Positions 11,519-24,235 are shown, counted from the first letter of the stretch. The stretch is DNA of 64,000 nt from Diphasiastrum complanatum (GCA_029204225.1 CM055096.1:38807866-38871865), one strand, 5' to 3'. Made by a program: numbers and translations. The notes: a model not told the origin generated them from the sequence alone.

Positions 11519-11570
11519 CCAGGTTATTGCTACGTGATATCCGAGCAGTTATTTTCTAAGACAACACAAT

Positions 11571-11863
11571 ATGTCTACAATGATCCAAACAAGAATAGCA
11601 ATCAGTCTTGATGGCGAAAACTACAGAGTATGAAACTTCAAAATCAAAACACTTTTGAAGGGTGAAGGCATCTAGTCGGTGACCGAACTCACAGAGGTGC
11701 AGCCTCCAGAGGGAGACCCAAGGAGAGTTGAGTGGATCAGAAAAGATGAACGTGCAATGACGATCATCTTTTCATCCATCAACAAAGAAATACTCATGCA
11801 GATCCAGGAATGTGAGAGCAGTCATGAAGCATGGGAAAGACTAAAGTAGAAGTACGAGAAGTG
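11571..11863 (+). pseudogene. copia gag N-terminus
   Basis: Starts at ATG 11571 (MSTMIQTRIAISLDGENY) and continues with KTLLKGEGI, VEWIRKDERAMTIIFSSI and ESSHEAWERLK. This is the usual DUF4219/UBN2 opening of a copia gag. Three in-frame stops stand where Trp, Trp or Glu would be expected. The reading stops at the left inversion junction. The rest of gag is on the other strand, 2.7 kb away. Confidence 0.8.
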
Positions 11864-14560
11864 AGGACTGTCGTCTAGACACTTTAGAAGACTATCGATC
11901 TTCTTATACCAAGATCGTGATGTCTGTTTTAGACCATAAATGCATCGTTGCAACTGACAAACATATTGTCGATTGTCGAGGTTTTCAAATCCTTTAGGTT
12001 GCTTCATGAAAATTTCTTCCTCTAGATCTCCGTGGAGAAAGGCTATCTTTATATTAATCTAGTGAATTTCCAGATTGTATTGAGTTGCGTATGCAAGGAG
12101 CAGTTGAATGCTTGTCATTTCACAAGTGGTGAATACATATCAAAGTAATCAATGTCGTACCTTTGTGTGTAGCCTTTTGCGACAAGCCTTGATTTGTGTC
12201 GTCCGACAGTGCCATCTGACTTGATTTTTCTTTCGTAGACCCATTTGTAGTCAATGATCTTTTTATTTTCAAGCAGTGGCTCTACTGTCCATGCCTCATT
12301 TTGCCTCATTGATTCGATTTCTTCTAACATTGTCTACTTTTAGAATTCACCGTCTGGACTCTGGATAGCTTCTTGATATATTCATGGCTCTTCAGTGAAG
12401 TTGTAGTATTCGAACTCTGTTTTTTCACTCCATTGAAGGTTGTCAGTGTATCATTCTAGAGGTCTTCTTTGTCTTGTCGACCTTCTAGGTCCGATTCGTC
12501 GTTGTTCGAATGTTTCTTCTTTGTCGGGTTGATCTTCGGCTTCCTACTGCTCTGGGGTATGGGGTCGACATTTTGATTTGATATTTGTCCTTGATCTCCT
12601 TCTTGAATCGGCAGCAGTGTGAAGATCTCATGCCCCTTTTCTTCCTTTAATCCAAGGAATGTGGACTCGTCGAACTTCACATCTCTACTCTACACGACTT
12701 TCTTTGTGATTGGGTTGTAGAGTCTGTAGACTTGTGATCCGTTCGAGTATCCCACCATGATTGTTTGCTCCAACTTTTTGTCGAATTTATTTCTTTGTTC
12801 CTTTGGTATGTGCTTGTATGCTGCACATGCGAATACATGCACATATGACAGATAATGCTTTCTATTTGTCCACATTTCGTACGATGTTTTATTTTCCAGG
12901 GCTGTCATTGTTGATCAGTTCTGCAGGTGTACCGCTGCAGTTATTGCCTCAGCCCAGAATTGACTTGGCAATCGAGCCTGCGCCATCATGCATCTGGCTC
13001 CTTTGACTAGTGTCCTGTTTCTTCTTTTTGCGATACCATTATATTCTGGTGTGTACGTAGGAGCGAATTGATGCTCTATTCCTTGTTGTTGGCAGAATTT
13101 TGAAAATTTTGTGCTCTTGTACTCACCTCCATTATTAGACCTGATGATCTGAATATTCTTCGAGGTGTGTCTTTCTGCAAATGCCCACGAACTTCGAAAG
13201 AGTCAAACACTTCAGATTCTTTCTTCAAGTAATAGATCGTTGTCATCCAACTGTAGTCATCAATAAACATCAGGAAATACCTCGACCATGAGAGCGAATC
13301 AACTTTCATCAGTCCACAGACATCTGAGTGAACGAGCTCAAGATCTTCTTTAGCTCTTCTTCCCTCGTGTACGAATGGATTTTGATGTTGTTTCCCTTAC
13401 TGACAGGCTTCGCAGAACTTAGTATCGAGTCTAGATATTTTCAAACCTATGACTATGTCCTTTCTGCTCATGTCGTAGAGGCTCCTCATGTTCAAATGAT
13501 ACATTCGTCTATGCTAGAGTTGATTTTCATTTTCTGATGCATTTAGTATGCTATCAGAATTGCTGATTATCTTGGCTTGGTAGAGATTGCCTTCTCTGCA
13601 TCCAACTATCATGAACTTGTTCGTTGTTTTCTTGATCATTCGACATATATTGCCATCGAATAGAACTCGCATTCCAAGATTTGCCATCTTGGAGACTTAT
13701 AGTGGGTCTTTTTTTAATGAGGGTATGTAGAGTGCTCCTGGCAGCTCTGCTTGTCCCGACAGTGTTTGTAGTTGTAGAGTTCCGACACCCTTGACATCGT
13801 GTTGGCTCCCATTGCCTAGAATCACTGCTATGTTTTTTTTGAGTTCTCTGAAGTCGATCAAGATTCTTTTGTTGCAAGTGATGTGTGAGCTTGCTCCTGA
13901 ATCAATGACTACATCAGAGTCTTCTTTAGTGTAGCTTGTTGAGGCTTCGTCGAATATCGTGAAGGCCTCATCACTTTTATCTACATCCTTCGACGACTCT
14001 TCAACATTCACCTTGTCAGATTTGTTTTTTCTTTTCGGATTGAATCCACAATCGCATACAGAATGTCCCGTCTTCTTGTAGTGCATGCAAGGTATTGTCA
14101 GGTTAAACCAGCATTTGTTGGCTGCGTGTCCTGGCTTGTGACAGTGATCACATGAGGATGTTTGTTGGTTGTCGTTGCCTCTGCTCAAAGACTTTGTATT
14201 CGCCTTGTCAAATCTGGGTCTAGGTTTGTTCTTCTTCTTTCTCTTCATGAAAAGGGCCTTCTCTTGGCCACTGTTTCCTTCTCCTTTGTCCCTCATCAGT
14301 CTCTCATCAGCGACAAGACTGATTTCTCTCTCGAGTGTCATATCTGGTAGGCTCAGTATGAGCATTTTCAATGGCTGATAGGACGTAGGTAGGGATTTCA
14401 TGAAGTACATCATTTTTTTGTGGTGTTGGGACCTGGTGTTCTTACCTAGATGTAGTGAGTTGATCGAAGATCGTTCTGATCTTCTCAATATGCTGATCCA
14501 ACTGGTTGCCATCCCATCATATAGATTGCTGCTGATTGTGAAGATGCATCACTAAAGGAA
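11864..14560 (-). pseudogene. Inverted block: gag C-term, protease, integrase, RT N-term
   Basis: Read on minus from right to left: gag second half (MLILSLPDMTLEREISLVAD), CCHC knuckle CDHCHKPGHAANKC (~14145-14105), protease VVIDSGASSHIT (~13880), pre-integrase with LVHSDVCG, integrase FLMFIDDYSWM and a decayed EYKS-type segment, integrase C-terminus (12908-12690), and RT start with [10 protein letters not shown] and [10 protein letters not shown] (12330-12115), ending in GLKQTSRSWYKKIDSL near 11900. The protease active site is intact, but several frameshifts and stops break pol. The protein families are standard; the orientation is not. Both ends fall mid-domain. Confidence 0.85.
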
Positions 14561-15528
14561 GTAGGAAGAAATTTTGTGATTCTGACTATATTTGTAGATG
14601 ACTCCCTAATGATAGGAAATTCTCTGATGCTAATCAAGAAAACAAAGAGTCAAATTTTTAAAGTTATGAAATCACAGATCTAGGAGAAGCAACAAAATGC
14701 CTTGGGCTGGAAATCAGAAAAAATTGAATCAAAAGAGAAATGCATCTGAGCCAATCAAAGTACACCTAGAAAGTGCTGAACCAGTACCAAATGATGGACT
14801 GCAAAGAAAAAGCCATATCGATGATAGCTGGAGCCAAACTTATGAAAGAGGATTGCCCAAATACAGATGAGGAGAGATAGAAAATGGAAGGTATACCCTA
14901 CCAAAACTTGATCAATACCTCACAATCTGTACCAGACCCGATTTGGCCTTCTTTGTCTATGCTTTAATTCAATTCTTTTCAAATCCTAGCATGGCACATT
15001 GGCAAATGGCGAAACGAATTCCGCAATATCTGAAGGGTACTCAAAACATGGGATTAACCTAAAAAGCAGAAGAAGGAAAGGATTTGAGCTACAACACTAC
15101 AATGATGCAAGTTGGGCAAGCTGCAAAGATGACAACAAGTCCATGACAAGAGGATGTTCGATTGTGTGTGGAGTAGCAATCAGCTGGACATGCAAGAAAC
15201 AAACCTTGGTGGCTCAATCCTCATGCGAAGCTAAATATGTCGTAGTTTCAAAGATGGCGAACGAGGTAGGATGGTTGCAGATGATATTGGAAGCAGTTGG
15301 CATACCACAAAGATAACCATGCACAATGATGACGGATTCTCAAAGTGCCATATATTTGTCCCAAGATCTTGTTTTCCATTCAAAGACAAAACATATACCT
15401 CTAAAGTATCATCATATTCGAGACTTGATCTTGAAAGGAGAACTCAAGGTTCAATACATAAAATCTAAAGACATGATTGTAGATTTACTCATGAAGCCGC
15501 TTGACAAACCACTCTTCGCAAGACAATG
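14561..15528 (+). pseudogene. copia RT C-terminus and RNase H
   Basis: Opens with FVILTIFVDDSLMIGNSL (the copia YVDD catalytic box as FVDD) just inside the right inversion junction. After frame breaks it gives RNase H: YNDASWASCKDDNKS, ISWTCKKQTLVAQSSCEAKY, MTDSQSAIYLSQDLVFHSKT and KHIPLKYHHIRD. The RNase H Asp, Glu and Asp positions are present, though the first block has YND rather than YSD. A purine tract (AAGAGGGAG) ends at 15575 next to the 3' LTR. Confidence 0.85.
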
Positions 15529-15575
15529 AAAAATAATTGGATTAAATATACAAAGTTACAAGGTTCAAGAGGGAG

Positions 15576-15907
15576 TGTCAGAAATTGTGAACTCCTGCAA
15601 CTTTGTCGCAAAGGTGATGAAGCAAAGATTGAACATACCCCGAAGACCGAAAGAAAGGTGTTCGAGATTCGGTCTGACGACCAGACGATGAAACACACTA
15701 GAACAAGACACGAAACAAAAGATTCGCGCTGCCAACGAGTAGCTCGACGAGGGTGGTGTATTGTACTTCACGCTTAGCTGAAGGAGACAATGATAACAGA
15801 GAATAACTAACTAGTTGATTAGTATCAACTTGTCTTGTAATTCTCTGATAAACAATAGAGATAAATATGCATTTTTGATTAACACGAAAGTAGAGGACGA
15901 CAAAAAG
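15576..15907 (+). repeat. 3' LTR, truncated
   Basis: Begins TGTCAGAAATTG after the purine tract and matches the 5' LTR until about 15905 (AGTAGAGGACGA). It then leaves the LTR, so about 300 bp at its 3' end are missing. Confidence 0.8.
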
Positions 15908-16225
15908 GCTAGCTATAGAGCAAAAACACTAACTAGACCTATTCTATTCCTCCTTGTCATCTCTGCCATGTGGAGCTTGTTGTTCTTGCACGCACAAGAC
16001 ACATGAATTTATACTTACGCCCTCTCCAATAACTCAAGTCCTGCCTATGTACCGTGGGAATATGCATACATATACTCGTCATGTGTAGGAGAACGCCCCA
16101 TGGTGGATCGGTGCACAAACATTCCATCATATAAAGAGAGCATTTTATTCCAACGTGTCTTATGAAAAAATCCCAAGAGCAAAAAAAAAAACAAGCAATA
16201 GTCAAATTACACGAATGGGTATAGG
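15908..16225. other. Spacer, no gene recognised
   Basis: No coding similarity seen. A GTAAGT-type donor on the minus strand at about 16223-16228 could mark the end of the transposase-like exon that begins to the right. Confidence 0.4.
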
Positions 16226-17536
16226 ATAGACTTACAAAGTGGGCTCAAAAATATCTCTTGCCACCACTGCCCAAGTGAGAAGGCCCCGTGGTCTCTAGTC
16301 GGGGACTCTGGCTGGCTCTCGCTGCTGTCGAAAGCATTCTGCATTATCTCAATACTCTTTCTTCGCATGCTTCTAGTCCTCTTTCTCCACGTGGGAAGGC
16401 CTCCCTCTCTTGGCTTTCACTGCATCTTTGATCTTCGATTTGCGGTGGCTCATCATAGCTCCCATGTGGCTCCTCATCCATTTATGTGCAAATTCCATGT
16501 CTTGGGAGGAGACAGAGAATTCACTACGCAGCTGGTCAATGACACGATTCTTGCAGTCATCGCTGACATCGCTCCAGTCATGAAGAATATCTCTGGGAAA
16601 GTGGATATACATGAGCATCCTCATGCGTGAGATGACCACCTTACCACGGTTATTCTCAATGATGTGACCATCCCTATCTATGTCATACGACGATGGGATG
16701 GCAATTGGTGGCGATGTGGCCATGGGAGTGTCTAAGGGGGTGGCCTCCGATAAGGGAGATGTGGCCTTGGGAGTGTCTGTGGGAATGGCCTCAGGTGTGG
16801 GAGATGCTCCGCCGATGGGAGAATAGAGAAGGGGGGGGTATCGAGGGGAGAACAGCCAAGGGGGGACATTGAAATAGGAGAATAGATAGGAGGGGACTGG
16901 AGGGGAGTGGGCTGAAAACCTCATTGTGAAACGTGATCCCACAGAGTATAGTCGGAAGGACAAAACTCAGTGGTAGTGGGCCCAGAGGGAGAAAAAATGA
17001 GGGGTGAAAGTGGGCGTGCGAGAATCTGAGGTGTGACAAATGTAGGAGTCTCGGTATTGTGTGACGTACGTGTTGTTTCTTGGATCAGTGTATCTTGAAG
17101 TAGGGACTCCCCATGACAAGATATGCTATGTGGACGTGCAAAACTCATGACCACATCGGGGATATCAGGGTCATCGCTACATCCTCCATAACAAGAAACA
17201 CCGAGGCGGCTCCTTCTCTCCCGAGAATGTTGGAGGTAGCACTGGCAGTAGCGCAATGGGTTGGGGTGTGACCCTCGTCGAAGTGACCCTCACGGGAAGG
17301 AAAAAAATGTGACTGGTCTATACGAGGAGTCGATTGAATCTACTCGGTCGATGATGTGTACTCAACCAATCGAGAGGAGCCTTGCGTCGAGCCCTCAATC
17401 ATTGTAAGACCCTCTCCTACTGCGAGGAAGGCAACTGATCAAGGTAGCTAATGAGATCACTCTCATTCATAGAGGAAAGACGGGATGACCCGCTACTATG
17501 GCCTGACCTCTGACTAGGGGAGCCATCATCTGACAT
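16226..17536 (-). pseudogene. Transposase_24-like (Ptta/En/Spm) gene remnant, copy 2
   Basis: The minus-strand start MSDDGSPSQRSGHSSGSS at 17536 is followed, across frame breaks, by a Ser/Thr/Pro-rich N-terminal region and then an open frame (16963-16373). That frame contains DRDGHIIENNRGKVVISRM, HDWSDVSDDCKNRVIDQL, HKWMRSHMGAMMSHRKSKI and RGRPSHVEKED. Beyond a stop in place of Trp it continues KHAKKEY and CFRQQRE, matching copy 1 segment by segment. Such genes in plants come from CACTA-type DNA transposons. No intact CACTA terminal repeats are visible around it. The family is inferred from resemblance and could be wrong, but that it is a repeated gene is certain. Confidence 0.5.
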
Positions 17537-17689
17537 AATGGATGCAACGAAATAAGAGAGATAAATACTGTAGACGAGCAAGGGGAGTTTCAAAAATAGT
17601 AAAAAAAAAAATATCACCATGTCCATCTAGCATTTATGAGTTGGTAACAATCTAGCATATATGAATCTGTTTATGAACTGTAACAGATG

Positions 17690-17925
17690 TATGAGCAGAG
17701 GTCGGAATGGACCTCGGAATAAGAGATGGTATACTCTCTTAAACAAATCCAGATATTCCGAGGTCTATTCCGACCTCAACTGATTTCCACCCCAGTTGAT
17801 AGATGTATCCATTATCAACATATTTATAAATAAACGTATAGATTGTTTCTAAAATGTGTAGATTTGTTTTCATAAAACCTAATGTAAATAAAATTGAATG
17901 TAGTCCTACATCTACAAAACATGCA
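17690..17925. repeat. Hairpin-bearing repeat, copy 1
   Basis: Contains GAGGTCGGAATGGACCTC...ATTCCGAGGTCTATTCCGACCTC, an inverted repeat of ~23 bp arms with one mismatch and a ~35 bp loop (17699-17778). It is followed by AT-rich sequence ending AATTGAATGTAGTCCTACA. The same order recurs at 21280 and, rearranged, at 21513-21745. A CACTA subterminal region or a MITE is possible. Confidence 0.7.
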
Positions 17926-18782
<857 letters not shown>

Positions 18783-19058
18783 AAGCACACGCACACGCAC
18801 GTGCACACCCTAAACCCTAAAACCTAAACACACACGAGGAGAAAAAAAAAACATAGTAGAGTGCTAATCAAAACTCCCGAACCACACAGTTATATTCTAT
18901 TCCAGAATGTTACCACATGCTCCCTTCCTACGGCGTTTGGGCTTTCTTGTGGAACTTATCGTCCAACAAGAAACATTTGAACCATGTCTTTATCGGAAGA
19001 AAACAAGGGCTACACACCTTTCTAGAATTGGGAGTGTTAAATATCTTTAACTCTTTCA

Positions 19059-19139
<81 letters not shown>

Positions 19140-19614
19140 TCCCCCGCTCTCTATTTCTAAGCATGAAACATAACCAATACACAACACATAAATTATGATC
19201 CTACAGATTAAAATAACATAAATAGATTAACATCCTATAAATCAAAGTAGCATGAACTCGTAGGCATGAAACATAAATCAAGATACTATGAATTAGGGTA
19301 GCATGAACTGGTAATCATGAAACATAAACGAATGACATCACACACGCACACGCACACGCACACCCTAAACCCTAAACCCTAAAACCTAAGCACACACTTG
19401 GAGAAAAAAAGAATGAACATAGTAGAGTGCTACTCAAAACTCCCGAATTGTACAATTAGATTCTATTCTAGAATGTCACCACATGCTCCCTCCCTACGGC
19501 GTTTGGGCTTTCTCGTTAAACTTATCATCCAACAAGAAATATTTGAACCACGCCTTTATCGGAAGAAGACAAGGGCTACACACCTTCCTAGAATTGGGAG
19601 TGTTGGTTATCTTT

Positions 19615-19711
<97 letters not shown>

Positions 19712-20195
19712 CATATCCCTCGCTCTATATTTCTAAGCATGAAACATAACCTATACACAACACATAAATTATGATCTTGCAAATTAAAATAACATGAATA
19801 GATTAAGATCTTATAAATTAGAGTAGCATGAACTAGTAAGCATGAAACATAAATCAAGATACTATGAATTAGGGTAGCATGAACTAATAATCATGAAACA
19901 TAAACAAATGGCATCACACATGCACACGCACACGCACACCCTAAACCCTAAAACCTAAATACACACGAGGAGAAAAAAAAGAAAGAATATACTAGAGTGC
20001 TAATCCAAACTCTAGAATCGTACAGTTAGATTCTATTCCAGAATGTCACCACATGCTCCCTCCCTACGGCGTTTGGGTTTTCTCGTGGAACTCATCGTCC
20101 AACAAGAAACATTTGAACCACGCCTTTATCGAAAGAAAACAAGGGCTACACACCTTCCTAGAATTAGGAGTGTTGGTTATCTTTAACTCTTTCAT

Positions 20196-20291
<96 letters not shown>

Positions 20292-20582
20292 AGCATGAAA
20301 CATAACCAATACACATTACATAAATTATGACCCTGCAAATTAAAATAACATGAATAGATTAAGATCCTATAAATCAAAGTAGCATGAACTAGTAAGCATG
20401 AAACATAAATCAAGATACTACGAATTAGGGTAGCATGAACTGATAATCATGAAACATAAATGAATGGCATCACACACGCGCACACACATGCGCATCCTAA
20501 ATCCTAAAACCTAAACACACACAAGGAGAAAAAAAAAAAAAGAACATAGTAGAGTGCTAATCAAAACGTCCAAAGCGTATGG

Positions 20583-20622
<40 letters not shown>

Positions 20623-20769
20623 TATTTCAGAATGTCATCACATGCTCCCTCCTTACGTCGTTTGGGCTTTCTTATGGAACTTATCGTCCAACAAGAAACA
20701 TTTGAACCATGCCTTTATCGGACATACCTTTCTAGAATTGGGAGTGTTGGTTACCTATAACTCTTTCAT

Positions 20770-20850
<81 letters not shown>

Positions 20851-20985
20851 ATGAAACATAACCAATACACAACACATAAATTATGATCCTGTAAATTAAA
20901 ATAACAGGACTAGATTAAAGTCCTACAAATCAGAGTAGCACGAACTAGTAAGCTTGAAACATTAATTATGTATACCACGAATTGT
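18783..20985. repeat. Four-unit tandem array with telomere-like and (CT)n motifs
   Basis: Units start near 18783, 19339, 19915 and 20471 (spacing about 556, 576, 556). Each has a (CACACG)n-like stretch, CCCTAAA motifs, an A-rich run, a conserved ~150 bp segment (ACATGCTCCCT...TTTGGGCTTTCT), a (CT)n tract (19062-19135, 19617-19711, 20199-20290, 20772-20847) and an AT-rich tail with repeated AGCATGAA and GAAACATAA words. Unit 4 also has a (TA)n run at 20583-20621. Open frames in the conserved segment are shared only because the DNA is shared, and they run into the CT tract. Confidence 0.9.
20583..20621. repeat. (TA)n microsatellite
   Basis: About 19 TA units inside unit 4 of the tandem array, replacing the corresponding non-repetitive bases of the other units. 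Confidence 0.95.
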
Positions 20986-21279
20986 TGAGAATGGGAATCA
21001 TTTGTTTTCTTAGGCCAACTATGGAGTTCCCCAATGGGTTCATAAAAACACTAGCAAAGAAGTGTCGCATTTCAAGGACAAACATAATCAAGAAGGCAGC
21101 ATGAAGGCCTCAATGTGGTAAAAGAATATAAAAAATGTGGTGGTGTTGAGTCACATTTTGTTTATTTTGATATATCAACTAGGATGGGTAATCTTGATAT
21201 ATCAGCTGAGGTGGTAATAATCTAGCATGGTTCAAGCACAAATTGCTAATGTTTACCAGAGATTTGTTTTTGAATGTAA

Positions 21280-21485
21280 GAGCAGAGGTCGGAATGGACC
21301 TCAAAATAAAAGATGGTATAGTGCCTTGAACGGATCCAAATATTTCGAGGTCTGTTCCGACCTTCACTAACTCTCACCCATTATCAACAGATTCATCAAT
21401 AAATGTAGAGATTTGTATTTTCATAAATCCTAATGTAAAATAAAATTGAACGTATTCCTACACTACAAAATGTGCATCTACAACA
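21280..21485. repeat. Hairpin-bearing repeat, copy 2
   Basis: GAGGTCGGAATGGACCTC...TTTCGAGGTCTGTTCCGACCTT, a hairpin like copy 1, followed by the same AT-rich tail and CCTACACTACAAAATGTG. It stands on the far side of the tandem array from copy 1. Confidence 0.7.
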
Positions 21486-21512
21486 AAAGATAGGACACAA
21501 ACAAAAGATAGG

Positions 21513-21745
21513 ATATAACCCATTATCAACAGATTTATAAACAAAATTATAGATTTGTTTTTAAGATGTATAGATCTGTTTTCATAAATCCTAATGTAAA
21601 TAAAATTGAATGTAGTCCTACACTACAAAATGTGGATCTACAACAAAAAATAGGAGACAAACGAGGTCAAAATAGGCCTCGAAATAGCCACTGGTATACT
21701 GTTAAAACTAGCATAATCTATTCCGAGCTCCATTCCGACCCTGAA
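21513..21745. repeat. Hairpin-bearing repeat, copy 3
   Basis: Here the AT-rich tail (CCATTATCAACAG...CTACACTACAAAATGTGG) comes first and a more diverged hairpin (GAGGTCAAAATAGGCCTCG...TTCCGAGCTCCATTCCGACC) follows. CACTACAAAA resembles CACTA-transposon ends. No partner end was found close by. Confidence 0.6.
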
Positions 21746-22999
21746 AGTATCCCAAGGAGCTGCTATGATGATGATCTGCTTGAAATGCTATGATGAATAT
21801 CGGCCCAATAACTAATAATAAAACCTGCAAAACAAAAACCAATATTGTAGTTTGTTATGTTTAGTATCACAAAAAATAGTTGTAACAAGTTAATTTTACA
21901 GAAAGAGCAACAAGCATCCATATGGAATCCTTCAAATGCACTAAAAAATTGGATCGCCAACAGGATCTGGCATCAGAATAGCCATCAAAATAGGCACTAA
22001 TTTAACAAATCCCACAGATCTGTATATTTCGATAGGCATTCTGACTCTCTGGAAGTCTGGATCTTGAAGAGAATTGAGTCAGCGCTCTGATAGCACTATT
22101 GGGAGTCGAGCGGTGCTCCGATACGAATGATGAGAATTGTGAGAAGAAAAATTTCACGAAGACATTCGCAACTCTCTTTCGAGATTCGGATGGAATTCAG
22201 ATGCGTTCGCTGTGCACTGCCAACTGAAACACTCCTACAATTCTCTAGAGAGTAGTCAGGTACTACTGATTTACGTCATAAAAATTAATATAGCATTCGA
22301 CTTCATTTCAACCAAGGTGCAAAATTCAACAAGAAAACTCAGAGATATTAAAATAAACAGCATAAGCATTCGACATTCAAGATCAGACACAAGCAAAAAT
22401 TAATCTATATTGATTTTCTCTGATTTCTTCAGGGCACTGCATCAAATCCACATAGTGCATTGGCATGAGAGAATCACGGTTCTCTCACGAGTATTAGTCT
22501 CGCTTTACTAGCGGACAATCAGATCTTCTGATCCTAGACAGAATTGTCTTCTCGCATGCAGGTGGAGCTTCTCTCTGTTTTTCATCTTGATTGCTTACTA
22601 GCATCAGACTACTTCTTGTTCTTCTTTCTTACATAGTTACAAACTGTGTATCCTATTGATATATGTCAAGTGTTATTCAGTAAGTATAGTCTCTCTATGC
22701 AAATCTAAGATTAGAGTGATTAACCATCTACAACTAACCAGAGAATTACAAGAGTGGCAGTTTAGCCACGACCTAGGGAGTATCTATTGATGTCATGCCA
22801 TCAGGTCAGATCTCTGTACTTCTGGTACTTGCGTGATCTCTGGTGGTACTCCTTGGAGCGTGAGGACAAAATGGGTTTCGTTTTCATCGTGGGTTTCGTT
22901 TATCTCGTTCGCCTTTCTCTCGTATAGGACCGCAAGGGAATCTAGTTCGTGGATCGTTCATGTTTGCGAGACTCTTCATGTTTCACTCTTCAGATGTTC
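21746..22999. other. No gene recognised; right part probably an LTR
   Basis: The segment up to about 23145 lies downstream of the minus-strand RNase H and starts (in minus sense) TGTTTCTAAATAC after a purine-rich tract (TTTGAGAGGGAG). It is therefore probably that element's 3' LTR. GCTCTGATAGCA at about 22088-22099 is one base off a minus-strand PBS and might mark the LTR's other edge. A terminal TG was not found there. Confidence 0.4.
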
Positions 23000-24235
23000 A
23001 AGTTCGTGAACATGTTGGTCTTCGTCTTCGTTGACTTTCATGTTCGTGAAACTCTTTGTGTTTCGTGTCTTCAGATATTTGAGTTTCGCAAACATGTTCG
23101 TCAGTCGAGGGGCCGCAAGCTAGCAAGGCTTTGTATTTAGAAACACTTTGTTTCTTCAGCTCCCTCTCAAAGCATGGTAGCCTTATGATCCCGAGACTGC
23201 TCCTTTGCCTCTCAAAGAGTCCTTTGTCCAGAGCCTTTGTGAAGATGTCAGCAACCATATCTTTCGTTCCGATGAAGGTGGTCTGCATCATCTTCTTCTC
23301 AATCTGATCCCTGAACAAGTGATACTTGATCGCAATGTGCTTAGTCCTAAAATGGAAAACGAGATCCTTCATGAGGTGTATTGCGGAGGTGTTGTCCATC
23401 TGCAAGATCAGTGGCTCATTCCTTGTTTCGCCCAATTCATCCAGAAACTGTCTTAGCCAAATTATTTCATTGGCCATCTTTGCTGCTGCTACGTACTCTG
23501 CTTCGCAGGATGACTGGACTACAATGGTCTGCTTCTTGTTGACCCAGAGAACTACTGCTCTTGATGGGATGGTGCATCCTCCTGAAACGCTTTTACAGTC
23601 GTCCCTGAGAGATGCCCAACTAGCATCACTGTAGGAAAGTATCCTGAGACTTGCACCACGACAATAACACAAGCCATAATTCCTCGTTAATTGAAGATAT
23701 TGCAAAATTCGTTTCGCAATCTTCCAATGTCTTGAGCCTGGATTCGTGCAGAATTGGCTCATCCTGAATACTGCATAAGCAATATCAGGACGTGTGTTGT
23801 TTGCAAGGTACATCAGTGAACCTATCAGCCTTTTGTAGGGAGTGAGCTGCATCTGTTCTCTTTTTTCCTCAGTCTTTGGACAGTCGTCATTTGTTAGCAC
23901 CGTTCCCGCGAGCATTGGAGTGTTTGCTCCTTTGTAGTTTAACATCCTAAAATCCTCTAGGATCTTCTAGGTGTATCTGGACTGGTGAAGGTATAACTTG
24001 CCTTCCTCATAGTCCCTTTCAATTTGTAAGCCTAGGTAACACCTGGCTTCTCCCAGATCCACTATCTCAAAATGTTGAGATTTCTGTCTTTACTTCAGCA
24101 ATTAACTGCTCACTCCTGCAAAGTATCAGAGTGTCCTCCACATATACAACCACTATGATGATATGCCCATCTGTAACTCTAACGTACACATTGGAGTCAG
24201 CCAACAGAGGCTTGAATCCAATGATTTCAGGGCTT
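23000..24235 (-). pseudogene. copia RT C-terminus and RNase H
   Basis: An open frame from 23945 leftward encodes the RT-RNase H connection and RNase H: LIGSLMYLANNTRPDIAYAV, HWKIAKRILQYL, YSDASWASLRDDCKS, VVQSSCEAEYVAAAKMANEI, LQMDNTSAIHLMKDLVFHF and KHIAIKYHLFRDQ, ending with DIFTKALDKGLFERQ. All three RNase H acidic positions are present. Upstream, 24235-23946 is the broken RT palm (VVYVEDTLIL, a diverged YVDD box). There is no finger/N-terminal RT: the element is cut at about 24235, where plus-strand gag begins. Confidence 0.88.

Larger units (their letters stand above)
10862..15907 (+). mobile_element. Ty1/copia element with inverted core
   Basis: A plus-strand element: 5' LTR (10862-11505), PBS, gag N-terminus on plus, then a 2.7 kb block on minus (gag C-terminus to RT N-terminus), then RT C-terminus and RNase H on plus, a polypurine tract and a truncated 3' LTR. 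Turning the block back gives one complete, non-overlapping copia order, so this is one element with an internal inversion rather than two nested ones. The LTRs differ at many positions by eye, so the element is old. The 3' LTR lacks its last ~300 bp, so no target duplication can be checked. Confidence 0.85.

Noticed and set aside
10862-15907. Two nested copia elements instead of one with an inversion
   Set aside because: The minus block has no LTR, PBS or purine tract at its ends, and plus and minus parts complement each other without overlap.
18917-20854. Similar ORFs (MLPPYGVWAF... and APSLRRLGF...) in each tandem unit as a gene family
   Set aside because: They are shared because the DNA units are shared. 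Two frames are equally conserved and both run into the CT tract as Ser-Leu repeats, with no start context or domain.
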